From NCBI RefSeq assembly GCF_028736175.1, contig NZ_CP117880.1, positions 4,960,001 through 5,024,000 of the forward strand: 64,000 bases of DNA. The letters are read 5' to 3'. How positions within the stretch are numbered: position 1 is the first letter of the stretch; the number at the start of each line of letters is the position of its first letter. Positions 32,927-42,308 of the stretch are shown here, in pieces. A program made the translations under genes and the position numbers. The stretch is from Sphingobacterium oryzagri. GTDB lineage: Bacteria > Bacteroidota > Bacteroidia > Sphingobacteriales > Sphingobacteriaceae. Under the pieces are notes generated by a model that made no database searches, was not told the DNA's origin, and saw nothing but the letters and a program-made list of their open reading frames with translations.

Positions 32927-35900
32927 CTAAAAGATATATCTTAAGCCCAACTGCATTCTCCAGGTTGTACTAATTGTACTGGCGTTTTGAAATGGCGTCA
33001 TTGGTATTTCGCCATTGATAACGTTCATATTAAGTGTTGGATTACCACTTGCTGGTGTAGCCACGGTATTTAAAACCGGATTACCTTGCGAATTAACACC
33101 TGGTGTCAAGCTATTGCCGAGTAGGAACTGTGCATTATTTAAATTGCTTTGTACGCCCCAACTTTTGTTTAAAAGATTTCCAAAATTGATGACATCGAAA
33201 CTAATCTGTAAAGTATGCCTTTTAGTTCCAATATTTTTATAAATATCTTGCAAAACGCGCACATCAAAATGATTTAACCAAGGCATTAGAAAGCCATTTC
33301 TCGGCAGGTAAGATCCCTGGTATTTCGCTAAACCATTTGCGTTGATGAAATCTTGCAACGCACTACGTTGCTCTTCAGCAGTAAACAGCACTTGCCCCGT
33401 GGCATTTACGCGATCTACGAAATTCAAGTTGCTTAAGTCGTTTGGCAGGTAAACTAGATCTGCCACAATCCCGTCGCGGTTAATATCAGATGTATAGGTA
33501 TAAGAGAAGCGATTTTGATGTTCGCCGCTATATACAATGCCTAAGGTTGTTGCTAAGGCATTTGCATACTCAATACGATAATTTAGGGTTCCGACCACAC
33601 GATGTGGAATAGCAAAAGCGGAAGGCATCAAAATCTGGTCATTTGGGCTGTTAATGCTTGGACTACCGCCCCATGCCGAGCTGGCATTTGAGCCGGCATT
33701 GGCCGAGACTTCCTTAGCATTAGAATAAGTATAATGCAAAGACGCATTTATACCACGGTAATTTGGCAACGTTACGCCCACTGTCGCACTATACGCGTAG
33801 CCTTTCACTGAAGTATTCGTTAAAATTGTGGCATTATTAGCACCAATTGCTGTGTTGTAGCGTTGCACACCAGTGGGGTAGAATAAGCGATTATCACCGT
33901 AGTCTCCTTCCACATCTTCGCTTGCACCATAGTTTAACCGGGTTGTTGGAACGGCTCGATTGGCACCATACTGAAACACCGCATTTATATCTTTGGTATA
34001 CAATAAATCGGCATTCAATACCAGCGGGGTGTTGGGAATACTATAATCGCCACCAATACTGGTACGCCAAACCATCGGCATTCTGAAGTTTTCGTCTACC
34101 AAAGAAAAACTACTTGGAGCCCCGCCCTCTAGAGTCGTGATAAATACATTCTCGCCCCCTGCCGGCGGATTATTTACATAATGATACGCATCGGGATTAA
34201 AAGTGACATTTCCAATCCATGGCGCTACCTGCGCATAGTTTCCAGGCTCTATCGTATTTTGCAGCACGCCTGAGTTTGTCGGCATATTCGTTAACCACAC
34301 AAAGGGAACGGTTCCCGAGAACATGCCCGTACCACCGCGGATGACCAAGGTGCGATCACCCCGAACATCATAATTAAAACCAACTCGTGGGGACCATAAA
34401 ATACGTGATTTTGGCCAGGAACCACTGCTGTAATTAGTTGGTGCATTATACTGATTTAGTAAAGTAATCGCATCAATAGCGTGGTTTGGCGTAAGTCTGT
34501 TCATATAAATCGGCAACTCTGCACGCAGACCGTAGGTAAGCGTAAAACGGTCGCTTACATCATATCGATCTTGCGCATACAACGAAGCAAGACCGAAATT
34601 AATGCGTGCATAGGTGTCTTGGCCTTCGTATGGATAGGTAAGGCCATATGTAATCGGTGGAACCTCACGATCTGTTCCCGTGGTCAAGAAATCTGCCACG
34701 CTGCTGTACCGATAATAGGATGTGCCCATACGAGTATAACTGTTTCCGAAATTCTGTATTTCAAAAGCAGCTCCAAAGGTCATGGTATGTTTTCCTTTGC
34801 TATAAGTGAGATTGTTTACAAAATTGTAATTGTTGTTTAGTACATCGTTGTTGTACGAAAAAAGCTCGGTACCAAAACTCATGTAATTACTATAAGAGTC
34901 CGGGTATCCTACCCCATCGCCGATATCAACGAATGGAAACAATTGGTTACTCGGTGTCCCTCGTACGGCTTGAATACGCGTGTACGCAGCAATAAACTGA
35001 TTAGAGAGGTTAGAATTGATCCGGCTGTTTAACTCGGCTGATAGCGAATGAACCTTATTTTCCGTGCTATAATTCCCGTTCTCGAATGTAATAGAGTTTT
35101 GGCTGATGCGATTCGTCTGACTACGCGGATATGGCCCTGATGTGCCATTGGCTTGAGACAGGACAGAGCCTATTGCCTGATTATACCGAATATTAAAATT
35201 ATTATTCTCGTTAATATTCCAGTCCAATCGCGCCATAAATTTATAGCTATTTTGTCTTGCTTCATTCGCATAACCCTGATAGCGACCGGGATCATAACCC
35301 CAGGTGTTGATTAGATGGCTACGCACAGCCTCCAGATCATCCACTGTTGTGCGGGCAATATTATTTTCACCATCCGCTATACCATCGGTAGATGGTCGCC
35401 AAAGATTTGCTCCCGATGCGTTGGCTCCTCCCTGCTGTTCGATCTCTGCGTTTACGAAGAAAAAGAGCTTATTTTTAATAATCGGTCCGCCCAGACGAAA
35501 GCCGTAATTGGCCGTGTAAGCTTCCTGCCGATCAAGTGTGATATCGCCTATACGATGCCCTCGGAGGTTTTGATTGTTGTAAAAACCATAAGCGCTACCA
35601 TGAAACTCATTTGTACCGCTACGCGTCACAGCATTAACTCCCGCACCGGTAAAGCCGCTTTCGCGCACGTCATATGGCGCGATGTTCACCTGTATTTCTT
35701 CGATCGCGTCCAAAGAAATCGGCTGTGTGCTACCGCCTGGCAAAAGACCACTCGCTGTACCAAAGCGATTATTAAAATTGGCACCATCAATCTGCACATT
35801 GTTATAACGCGCATCGCGACCTGCAAACGAGTTACCGCTTGCCTGCGGTGTCAGGCGCGTAAATTCCGTTATGCTTCGTGTAATTTGCGGCAGCTCCTGT

Positions 35901-36319
35901 AGCTGCTTCGAATTGACATTGGTACTCGCTCCAGTACGATCTGTATTGAGCTTTGAACCCGTCGCCGATACCACAACTTGTTCTAACGTAGTGCCTCCGG
36001 AAAGGGCTGTGTTTAACACGTAAGGCTGCCCCAACTGCAAATAGATGTTATCTAAGGTTTTCGGTTCTGAGCCGATGTAGGTAACCTCTACGAGATATGG
36101 TCCGCCGACGCGCATGTTAGCAATATTAAAACGGCCATCATTTGCCGAAGATACGGCATATACTGTACCCGTTGGCCTATGCGTTACTTTTACCGTAGCT
36201 CCTGCTAATGGCTCACCGGTATTACTTGAGATAACACCGTTCATGCTACTTGTTGTTACTTGCGCATGCAAAATCGTTGTGCTAAGCGCAATGAAAAAAA
36301 AGAGTAAAAACTTCTTCAT
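32927..36319 (-). CDS. Oar-like TonB-dependent receptor
   Basis: A 1130-residue outer membrane protein. Signal peptide MKKFLLFFFIALSTTILHAQ; a carboxypeptidase-regulatory-like domain follows (MNGVISSNTGEPLAGATVKV, about 30-110). The plug (QVVVSATGSKLNTDRTGAS, ITEFTRLTPQASGNSFAG, NVQIDGANFNNRFG, VRESGFTGAGVNAVTRSG) is of the Oar kind, named after a Myxococcus adhesion and export protein. The barrel ends WRMQLGLRYIF. Such receptors have been linked to protein or protease export or to uptake of large ligands; the role here is inferred. It is divergent from a secreted metalloprotease, 540 bp apart. The ATG at 36334 would only add residues before the signal peptide. Confidence 0.9.
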   Translation of the reverse strand: MKKFLLFFFIALSTTILHAQVTTSSMNGVISSNTGEPLAGATVKVTHRPTGTVYAVSSANDGRFNIANMRVGGPYLVEVTYIGSEPKTLDNIYLQLGQPYVLNTALSGGTTLEQVVVSATGSKLNTDRTGASTNVNSKQLQELPQITRSITEFTRLTPQASGNSFAGRDARYNNVQIDGANFNNRFGTASGLLPGGSTQPISLDAIEEIQVNIAPYDVRESGFTGAGVNAVTRSGTNEFHGSAYGFYNNQNLRGHRIGDITLDRQEAYTANYGFRLGGPIIKNKLFFFVNAEIEQQGGANASGANLWRPSTDGIADGENNIARTTVDDLEAVRSHLINTWGYDPGRYQGYANEARQNSYKFMARLDWNINENNNFNIRYNQAIGSVLSQANGTSGPYPRSQTNRISQNSITFENGNYSTENKVHSLSAELNSRINSNLSNQFIAAYTRIQAVRGTPSNQLFPFVDIGDGVGYPDSYSNYMSFGTELFSYNNDVLNNNYNFVNNLTYSKGKHTMTFGAAFEIQNFGNSYTRMGTSYYRYSSVADFLTTGTDREVPPITYGLTYPYEGQDTYARINFGLASLYAQDRYDVSDRFTLTYGLRAELPIYMNRLTPNHAIDAITLLNQYNAPTNYSSGSWPKSRILWSPRVGFNYDVRGDRTLVIRGGTGMFSGTVPFVWLTNMPTNSGVLQNTIEPGNYAQVAPWIGNVTFNPDAYHYVNNPPAGGENVFITTLEGGAPSSFSLVDENFRMPMVWRTSIGGDYSIPNTPLVLNADLLYTKDINAVFQYGANRAVPTTRLNYGASEDVEGDYGDNRLFYPTGVQRYNTAIGANNATILTNTSVKGYAYSATVGVTLPNYRGINASLHYTYSNAKEVSANAGSNASSAWGGSPSINSPNDQILMPSAFAIPHRVVGTLNYRIEYANALATTLGIVYSGEHQNRFSYTYTSDINRDGIVADLVYLPNDLSNLNFVDRVNATGQVLFTAEEQRSALQDFINANGLAKYQGSYLPRNGFLMPWLNHFDVRVLQDIYKNIGTKRHTLQISFDVINFGNLLNKSWGVQSNLNNAQFLLGNSLTPGVNSQGNPVLNTVATPASGNPTLNMNVINGEIPMTPFQNASTISTTWRMQLGLRYIF

Positions 36320-36858
36320 ATGGATAGTGATCAATTAATTCGATCAAATATACCCCACACACCAAAAAGAAATTTGATTTCTGCTGTTAAAAAATTATTA
36401 ATTTAAATAAATAAAAAACAAAAAATTGAAAAAACATCGACAATCATTAAAAACTAATAGTAAATTTTATACACGGCAACAACACATGGCAATTCTTTTT
36501 ACCGTCTATTTAAAACCGCCAATGTTTCGCCTTTATAAATCAGTGCAGCGCTCATCCAGCATCCGAGACGGCGGTCATCAAACAGAAAAGGAAATAATTT
36601 TTTCCTGCATGAGGAAATAATTACCTGACACCAAAGGTTATAAAACCGTCAAAAAAGCATATTTACATCGTTTTCGTTAATAGAACAAACGTTTGATTAG
36701 ATCAATAAAAAATAAATTCAAAATAATTAGTTAATTTTAATTGTTTGCTAAAGACAGACAATACCAGCTCTTAACTTAAAAAATTAAACTGGCAAACACT
36801 AACTTGTTACAACATCGTGTCCATACACGGAAATCGCATTTAATTAAACCTTTTTAAT
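36320..36858. other. AT-rich divergent control region
   Basis: It lies between the Oar-like receptor and the metalloprotease. It is very AT-rich and contains operator-like site B (36669-36695), oriented to the metalloprotease. No gene was recognised; short frames inside are not convincing. Confidence 0.4.
36669..36695 (+). promoter_or_regulatory. Operator-like motif, site B
   Basis: CGTTTTCG (36669-36676), nine bases, then CAAACGTTTG (36686-36695), itself a palindrome. CG steps are 21 bp apart, as at sites A and C. It lies about 165 bp upstream of the metalloprotease start. Confidence 0.55.
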
Positions 36859-38313
36859 ATGAAAAAGTACATCAATTATTCGAAAGCCTACCTGCTCGTA
36901 TGCAGTGCTTTCTTCGCGCTTGCAACAGCCTGCAGCGATCCCAACTTTAAAGAAGTTGCCCCGAGTGATCTAAGCACGGCGGATGTAAACCAAACGCTTA
37001 TTGACACTTCGCTCGCGAACCTAACCTTCGTTTCGAACCCTGTGAACTTGAACATTGTGATGTTCGTGCCCAATGACAACCCTGCGAGATCTGATTATCG
37101 ACCTCGTCTTTCACAACTTTTTGTACACTTTCAGCAATGGTTTCACGACGAAATGGCGCGTTACGGTTATAACGACTATTTGGGTCTTCCGAAGGCCGAT
37201 TCTTCGCGTCTGGTTAACATTATCGAAATTCCGGCGGCCGGCGGGCAGGCAGACTACCCTTATTCTTCTTCGGTTTCCGCCAGCAAAATTGTCAATGAAG
37301 TCAATGCTTACCGAGCGGCTCATCCAGAAAAATTTTCCTCGAACAGACATTATCTCATCTTATTACCCGAACGAACCGTAGGCACCACTGGTCAGCCATT
37401 CTATGGATGGGGACGTTATTGCTTTGCGGTTGACAATCAGTTTATGTCTGTTAATCACATTCCTCATCCTAATAACTCAAACTTGCTGGGCGGGATGTTA
37501 CACGAACTCGGGCATGGATTAAACCTGGCGCACAACCACGCAAAATATCAGTCGGAAGCGCCAACACTTGGCACCTCGCTGATGGGAAGCGGCAATGTAT
37601 CGTTTAGCAGAGGGCAACCTACATTTCTGACGCAAGTAGATGCCGCCATTTTGCATAGAAACGAAGTTTTTCAAGCGAATGGTCCCGCATCAAACATCTA
37701 TTCTGCGGCCACCCAAACGGTTTCACCACGCTTTCAGATTAACAACAGCACACAACAATTGCAGATCGGCGGCACGTATACATCGAATCTGCCTGTTAGC
37801 GATATTCTGGTCTATATGGATCCGAATGTAAACAACGAAGGCGTTGGTGTCAATAAAGATTATAATGCTGTTGCCTGGCGATTCCCGGTCAATACAGCAA
37901 ACCAGATTTCAGGAACGATTGATTTAAGGGAGTTAAACTTTAAAGGAAATACGCCTTATGAATTGAGGCTCAAGCTACTTTTCGAAAACGGCACAATCGC
38001 GAATAATTCCTACGCCTTCAATTACAAGAACGATTTGCTGACGACCAACCTAGATACGTTATTCACCTTTGCAGACGCATCATATAACGGAATTAAAGGT
38101 AGCTTTGGGATAGGCAAATACACTACGGCCGATTTAATCAGTAGAGGTGTGGCCAACAATAGTATATCAAGCCTGCAAATTGGAACGGAGATACGTGCCG
38201 TTTTGTATAATGGCGACAATTTTACAGGTGACAGCCTTGTCGTCACAGCAAACAGCACATACCTTTCATCATTTAACGATAAAACATCATCCATAAAAAT
38301 AGAAGCTAAGTAA
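36859..38313 (+). CDS. Metzincin-like zinc metalloprotease lipoprotein with C-terminal beta/gamma-crystallin-like domain
   Basis: A 484-residue lipoprotein (lipobox ATAC, Cys 25). The zinc site HELGHGLNLAHNH gives ligands His215, His219 and His225 and catalytic Glu216. Asn replaces the Gly usual at the eighth position of HExxHxxGxxH. GTSLMGSGN, about 17 residues on, supplies a Met-turn candidate. A middle beta-rich domain is followed by about 45 C-terminal residues (VLYNGDNFTGDSLVV, YLSSFNDKTSSIKIE) that look like one beta/gamma-crystallin motif pair, often calcium-binding. It is probably displayed on the cell surface. Context: divergent from an Oar-like receptor; own terminator. Confidence 0.85.
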   Translation: MKKYINYSKAYLLVCSAFFALATACSDPNFKEVAPSDLSTADVNQTLIDTSLANLTFVSNPVNLNIVMFVPNDNPARSDYRPRLSQLFVHFQQWFHDEMARYGYNDYLGLPKADSSRLVNIIEIPAAGGQADYPYSSSVSASKIVNEVNAYRAAHPEKFSSNRHYLILLPERTVGTTGQPFYGWGRYCFAVDNQFMSVNHIPHPNNSNLLGGMLHELGHGLNLAHNHAKYQSEAPTLGTSLMGSGNVSFSRGQPTFLTQVDAAILHRNEVFQANGPASNIYSAATQTVSPRFQINNSTQQLQIGGTYTSNLPVSDILVYMDPNVNNEGVGVNKDYNAVAWRFPVNTANQISGTIDLRELNFKGNTPYELRLKLLFENGTIANNSYAFNYKNDLLTTNLDTLFTFADASYNGIKGSFGIGKYTTADLISRGVANNSISSLQIGTEIRAVLYNGDNFTGDSLVVTANSTYLSSFNDKTSSIKIEAK

Positions 38314-38418
38314 ACGAACAAAATGCTACGGATGTGCTGGACAGTAACTAATTATTAGCGGAACAAGCTGTAATTAGTAGATATTTAGCAACATTCTGAG
38401 AGTGCCATTGAAACAGAC

Positions 38419-38455
38419 AAAGTAGGCCCCGCAAGCGGGCTTACTTTATTTTTTT
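38419..38455 (+). terminator. Terminator of the metalloprotease gene
   Basis: AAAGTAGGCCCCGC pairs with GCGGGCTTACTTT (one bulge, one mismatch) over a 2-nt loop, followed by a run of T. Confidence 0.82.
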
Positions 38456-38751
38456 GGCAACATGACTGCGGTGTTAAGTCGCTATACAAGCAAACCTTCA
38501 TGCTTTGCAGCAAAAAAGTCTTATGCTGAAATAGCTTTTGCGAGTAACCGTCTATCGTCCAACACGAAATGGGTGGTTTGTACGCATTATTGTAACAGTA
38601 CAGGAAGATTAGCAGTCCAACAACGGACGTACATCTATCAGCCGGTTCGTTAGGCGCTGATCATAGGTAGAAAAATTATGAAATTGTTAAAATTTGTTAA
38701 TTGGCCTTTGCTGTTGTAACATATCGCTAGTAGTGGCGTTATATAAGTAAT

Positions 38752-38821
38752 TTCATAATTTAGGTTAATAATTGGTTAGTTAGTAAAAATCCTGAAGCTC
38801 CCCGCTCCAGGATTTTTTTTG
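38752..38821 (+). ncRNA. 70-bp repeat, copy 1: candidate small RNA or mobile terminator
   Basis: Nearly identical to 42309-42379 (one extra A and one C/T change). It contains TAATTTAG, a near match to the -7 box, then a T/A-rich stretch with GGTTAATAATTGGTTAGTTAG, then hairpin CCTGAAGC-TCCCC-GCTCCAGG and eight T residues. A-tract before the hairpin lets it work on both strands. It could encode a small RNA of about 55 nt or be a duplicated terminator. Confidence 0.45.
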
Positions 38822-39000
38822 TTTTGGTGCAACGCTTTCCCCAGCTTTTGATAACCGCTTGGTTCGTAACCCTCCATACTATCTTCATTTTCCCATTTTT
38901 CTATCGCAAGGTAAATACGTTGTGTATCCACTTCTATGCCAGTGGATCTGCACACATCGCAACACACCCTACTTCACGGCACGCCCATCACCCTACAAAA
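38776..39000 (-). pseudogene. Remnant of an ABM-type monooxygenase gene
   Basis: The minus-strand frame encodes CDVCRSTGIEVDTQ, then RIYLAIEKWENEDSMEGY and GYQKLGKALHQ. This aligns well with the core of antibiotic-biosynthesis-monooxygenase (ABM) domains (GCLRYDVYRST, then a strand and ExWxSxEAxxxH). An upstream segment in another frame reads ACREVGC, as expected just before this core, so a frameshift is likely. The N-terminal half is missing and the C-terminus runs into repeat copy 1. An intact ABM paralogue lies at 40758-41234. Confidence 0.45.
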
Positions 39001-39033
39001 ACCATTAAAAAATGTAGCACTCCTAAGCACGGC

Positions 39034-40014
39034 TCAACGCCAGATCATTTGTCCGCCGGCTGCCTCCATACGGTCGCGCCCCTTCCAAACGACTGGGATT
39101 ACGCCCGGCGAATTTTCGGCCACCGGATCAACGTTATACATTTTCCCGTCGTTCGGAATAATCTTCATGTACCACATAAAGCCAAAAGGCCCGGTTTGCT
39201 TGTATTCGGAACCAACGAGCAAATATTTCCCATCGGGCGAAAAGACCGGTTCCGATTCGGTGAAGTTGCTTGTTGTCACTTGCTGGAGATTTCCGCCATC
39301 CATATTCATCGTATAGATATGGTTGGCAATTTGCAGCGCCAGCTGCGTTCCGCTTTGGTTAACGGCTAAGGCTCCCCATTGCTGATAATCCATCTCCCGA
39401 ACGAGTCGACCAGCAGTGTAAGGCGGATCAATACGAATGATGTAGTTTTTGTGCGTTATTAACAATGCATTATTTGGCAACCAAAGACGAGTCTCATTAA
39501 ATCCTAGCGCTTCACCGTTAATGTCTTTGATACGTGTCACGAATTCACCGTTATTTTTTAAGATCGTGATGCCATCTTCATCGTCATTAGAAAGCACAAG
39601 AATATGACTTTTGTCGGGCGACAGAAAACCTTTGCAATAAGCATTTCGAGCAGGACTTTGATAAACAAATTCGTTGACCACACGGCCATCGGCGATATCG
39701 CTCAACGTAAAGCGGATAGGATAGTTGCCCAATGTCTGTTCGTCTACCACGGTGAGTTTTTGCTTGCCGTCAGCAGAAATATCAAAATTGTTAAGTTTCG
39801 AGTTGTCAGGAATAAACGATGAACCCACACCATCTGGCAATCGCATCTGTAATATCCCTTCCGTAGCCCAATCGTAATATATTGTGCCTGTCAGTGAAGA
39901 CGGATAACCCGTTTCTCCCGGATTACCGAGTTCATCATTTCCGCTTTTAGAACACGCCGCCCCCAGGGAAAGCAATAGCAACCCAAGCAGCGATCTCGTT
40001 AATAAGTTTTTCAT
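39034..40014 (-). CDS. TolB-like beta-propeller lipoprotein
   Basis: A 326-residue lipoprotein (MKNLLTRSLLGLLLLSLGAAC, lipobox GAAC). Propeller-like repeats are visible: LNNFDISADGKQKLTVVD, GFLSPDKSHILVLSND, WGALAVNQSGTQLALQI, and PVFSPDGKYLLVGSEY, the last a good PD40/TolB blade. Such proteins bind ligands or partner proteins in the periplasm or at the surface; function here is unknown. It has its own promoter 30 nt upstream and is divergent from the NTF2-like gene. Confidence 0.82.
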   Translation of the reverse strand: MKNLLTRSLLGLLLLSLGAACSKSGNDELGNPGETGYPSSLTGTIYYDWATEGILQMRLPDGVGSSFIPDNSKLNNFDISADGKQKLTVVDEQTLGNYPIRFTLSDIADGRVVNEFVYQSPARNAYCKGFLSPDKSHILVLSNDDEDGITILKNNGEFVTRIKDINGEALGFNETRLWLPNNALLITHKNYIIRIDPPYTAGRLVREMDYQQWGALAVNQSGTQLALQIANHIYTMNMDGGNLQQVTTSNFTESEPVFSPDGKYLLVGSEYKQTGPFGFMWYMKIIPNDGKMYNVDPVAENSPGVIPVVWKGRDRMEAAGGQMIWR

Positions 40015-40041
40015 ACGCAAAACTGTTTACTTGATGTTTTT

Positions 40042-40072
40042 CAAAGTTAGCGCAGGTCTTTGGCGACCACAA
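40042..40072 (-). promoter_or_regulatory. Promoter of the propeller lipoprotein gene
   Basis: Minus strand: -33 TTG (40070-40072), 20-bp spacer, -7 TAACTTTG (40042-40049). Confidence 0.6.
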
Positions 40073-40200
40073 TACACGAAAACTAGGATTTTTTGTTGTT
40101 CGGAATTTCGGAGACCTGCACTTGCCGGCGCAAAGCTGGAATTTACCGAGAAAGCCTTCGTGTTGGTCTAATTGTTCTTCAGCCGACTTCAAAAGGCGAC

Positions 40201-40208
40201 TACCTTTG
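40201..40208 (+). promoter_or_regulatory. -7 box of the NTF2-like gene
   Basis: TACCTTTG, 39 nt before the ATG at 40248, with TTCA 19 bp upstream. The paralogue at 63681 has the same arrangement (TTCG, 19 bp, TACTTTTG). The box lies inside the longer open frame starting at 40122, so it supports the start at 40248. Confidence 0.55.
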
Positions 40209-40247
40209 AGTCATCAAGAAAACAACAATACAAAAAAAAGCTACAGT

Positions 40248-40673
40248 ATGAAAAAGATAGTCGCCAGCATCGCCGCAGCAATCATGATAATGATCACATA
40301 CAGTTCATTTGCCGCCGAAAAACGGAACCCTTTAAAGCACGTCGCATCGACGAAAGTTATCACAACCTATTTGGAAGCGACAACGCTGGGCAGCATTGAT
40401 TTAAACAGCTTTCTTTTTGCGGATGATTTTCAGTACCGCAACAGTGTAAACAAGACGAGTTATAACAAAAAAGCATATACCAAATTTCTACGGGAACATA
40501 AGGGCGTAAGATTCGATTGCACGACAAGCTATGAAATACTAGATCAAAGCGGACTGGCTTGTGTCGCAAAAGCAACAATCGTCTTCAAAAACTTTACCCG
40601 CGTAGACTACATCACGTTGAATCAAGATCAGGACGGTTGGAAAATAACAAAAGTGATCACAACCTATCCCTAA
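40248..40673 (+). CDS. Secreted NTF2-like (lumazine-binding-2-like) protein
   Basis: A 141-residue exported protein. Signal peptide MKKIVASIAAAIMIMITYSS ends near FAAE. The mature domain has an NTF2/SnoaL-like pattern: VITTYLEATTLGSIDLNSF, LFADDFQYRNSVN, CTTSYEILDQSGLACVAK and the closing strands ATIVFKNFTRVDYITLNQ and GWKITKVITTYP. Catalytic residues of enzyme members are not evident, so a binding role is as likely. A close paralogue is truncated at the right edge of the window. Confidence 0.82.
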   Translation: MKKIVASIAAAIMIMITYSSFAAEKRNPLKHVASTKVITTYLEATTLGSIDLNSFLFADDFQYRNSVNKTSYNKKAYTKFLREHKGVRFDCTTSYEILDQSGLACVAKATIVFKNFTRVDYITLNQDQDGWKITKVITTYP

Positions 40674-40757
40674 GAACGCGCGTACAAATCATTTGGACGC
40701 TTGTACCAGCAAGTAAACCTGGCGTTTCAAAATTTGCATAACCTAGCGATTGAGCTG

Positions 40758-41234
40758 TTACTTTTTTCCCTTGGTCGTTTCGTTAGTTTGGGAAACCCTC
40801 TTTTCAAAGATAGCCGTAGCAGCTTCCAGATCTAAGGCATGCATATCCACCAGTTTTAACGTTTTCACCATTTCCGCAGTCTCGTTTTTATACTTCAAAA
40901 AATGCGGGGTTTTCAAGTGAGCTTGGTATGCCGCTTGATCAGCATATAGTTCCAGTATCCTAATTTGCGTGGGATGTTCTTTTGAAGACATCGGAAATAT
41001 GGCTATTACGCCTTTTTCAAGTCGTACAGACGCCTCTGCCTCCTCTTTAAGAATGGCTTTGTAGGCGTCCAGGTGTTGCTCATGGATCTCGATCTCTGCC
41101 AGGCGTATCAACATGGTCTGCGCTGTTTGTTGTGCCTGACCGAAAGAACTTGCGCTTAGCAACAGCATCGTTAGCAAAAGCGTCCAAAGCGTCATGCTAA
41201 AATTTCGAACATAGATAAAAATTGCCTTTGCCAT
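40758..41234 (-). CDS. Secreted ABM-type monooxygenase-like protein
   Basis: A 158-residue protein. A hydrophobic N-terminus (TLWTLLLTMLLLSASSFGQ) indicates export. The ABM domain spans about 40-135: MLIRLAEIEIHEQHLDAYKA, EEAEASVRLEKGVIAIFPMS, IRILELYADQAAYQAHLKTP and HFLKYKNETAEMV. ABM proteins are small ferredoxin-like dimers, often cofactor-free quinol monooxygenases or heme-degrading enzymes, though many are uncharacterised. The start could also be the ATG at 41195. The charged tail FEKRVSQTNETTKGKK is not typical. Confidence 0.85.
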   Translation of the reverse strand: MAKAIFIYVRNFSMTLWTLLLTMLLLSASSFGQAQQTAQTMLIRLAEIEIHEQHLDAYKAILKEEAEASVRLEKGVIAIFPMSSKEHPTQIRILELYADQAAYQAHLKTPHFLKYKNETAEMVKTLKLVDMHALDLEAATAIFEKRVSQTNETTKGKK

Positions 41235-41557
41235 ATTGATGTTGTCTTTCCGTTGTGCATTTTGCGCATCATCTTGCGCTCACCTACACTATCAGCTGGT
41301 TATACAGCAGCAAGATAATAAAGTTTGAGCATTTGCACTCGTGGAGATTATAGAAATAACGACGTTACTTTCCTAACCGCCACAACACGTGGACACTCGC
41401 CTCGTAAACTTAACTAAAAAATGATGAACAGGTTCATCTCAGGAAGATTAAAGCCCGTTCTTCCAGCGCATGTGTAGGCGTTGCTTTCGACACAACAAAG
41501 TACTATATTCGTTCACTTCAGAATAGACTACACGCATTATTATTAACCCTAATCAAT
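41235..41557. other. Divergent intergenic region
   Basis: It lies between the ABM gene and the DUF2007-like gene. The right side holds a candidate promoter at 41481-41511. No other gene or repeat was recognised. Confidence 0.35.
41481..41511 (+). promoter_or_regulatory. Candidate promoter of the DUF2007-like gene
   Basis: -33 TTGC (41481-41484), 19-bp spacer, -7 TATATTCG (41504-41511, one mismatch to TAnnTTTG). Confidence 0.45.
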
Positions 41558-42214
41558 ATGGATACAAACTTTGTCGTCTTTCGTAGATTTACAAATCAGG
41601 AAGAAGCTGTCGCTTTATACGGTATCTTAGCAACGCGCGGGATAAGCTCAAGCATGGAAGACAACAGTCCGCCTGTCGATATCACATTTGCCGGAAATAG
41701 CGTAACAAAAGTTTACGAAGTTTTGATTTCGCCCGATCATTTTCCTCTGGCGGAGGCGCTGTTGGAAGAAGAAGCTAAGCGTAGCCTAAACGATGTTGAT
41801 CCAGATCATTACCTGTACAGCTTTACCGATAAAGAACTGTTTGATCTTCTTGCCACATCGGATCAATGGAGTACGTTTGACCTACTATTGGCTAAAAAAA
41901 TCTTAAGCCAACGGGGACATCAGCTTGACGAATCACAACTGAAAGCACTACGAGATAGCCGTATTCAAGAACTCGCGAAGCCAGTAGAAAAACAAACAAA
42001 ATGGATAATTCTGGGCTATGTTTTTTCCTTTGCGGGTGGACTTATCGGTATGATTATAGGCTATTCGCTCGCTGCCTCAAAAAAAACGTTGCCTGATGGT
42101 AGCAGCGTTTACACATATGCTGAGAGTGTACGCAAACATGGACGGAATATCTTTCTCATCGGGTTAGCTGCTTTTCTGTTAAGCCTATTTTTAAAGATTT
42201 ATCAAGAGATTTAA
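41558..42214 (+). CDS. Membrane protein with DUF2007-like N-terminal domain
   Basis: A 218-residue protein. The N-terminal 75 residues (NFVVFRRFTNQEEAVALYGI, GISSSMEDNSP, VYEVLISPDHFPLAEALLEE) resemble the DUF2007 putative signal-transducing domain. A helical region with YSFTDKELFDLLATSDQWS and LLLAKKILSQRGHQLDE follows. Two membrane helices near the C-terminus (IILGYVFSFAGGLIGMIIGY and FLIGLAAFLLSLFLKI) anchor it. No enzyme motif is seen. The second 70-bp repeat lies just downstream and would end its transcript. Confidence 0.7.
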   Translation: MDTNFVVFRRFTNQEEAVALYGILATRGISSSMEDNSPPVDITFAGNSVTKVYEVLISPDHFPLAEALLEEEAKRSLNDVDPDHYLYSFTDKELFDLLATSDQWSTFDLLLAKKILSQRGHQLDESQLKALRDSRIQELAKPVEKQTKWIILGYVFSFAGGLIGMIIGYSLAASKKTLPDGSSVYTYAESVRKHGRNIFLIGLAAFLLSLFLKIYQEI

Positions 42215-42308
42215 AGGGGAAACCATTAACAGCATCGAAACGTGTTAAAAAATGTAAAATATTCTGTGAAATTTTTTCGATGGCATACTCTTTGAACATT
42301 TATTATCA

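Noticed and set aside
35315-35902. 195-codon plus-strand frame
   Set aside because: It is antisense to the Oar-like receptor plug region.
38462-38653. 63-codon plus-strand frame after the metalloprotease terminator
   Set aside because: The translated product looks random, with no promoter and no recognisable motif.
38824-39369. 181-codon plus-strand frame
   Set aside because: It runs opposite the propeller lipoprotein gene and the ABM remnant, with no signal peptide, promoter or family match.
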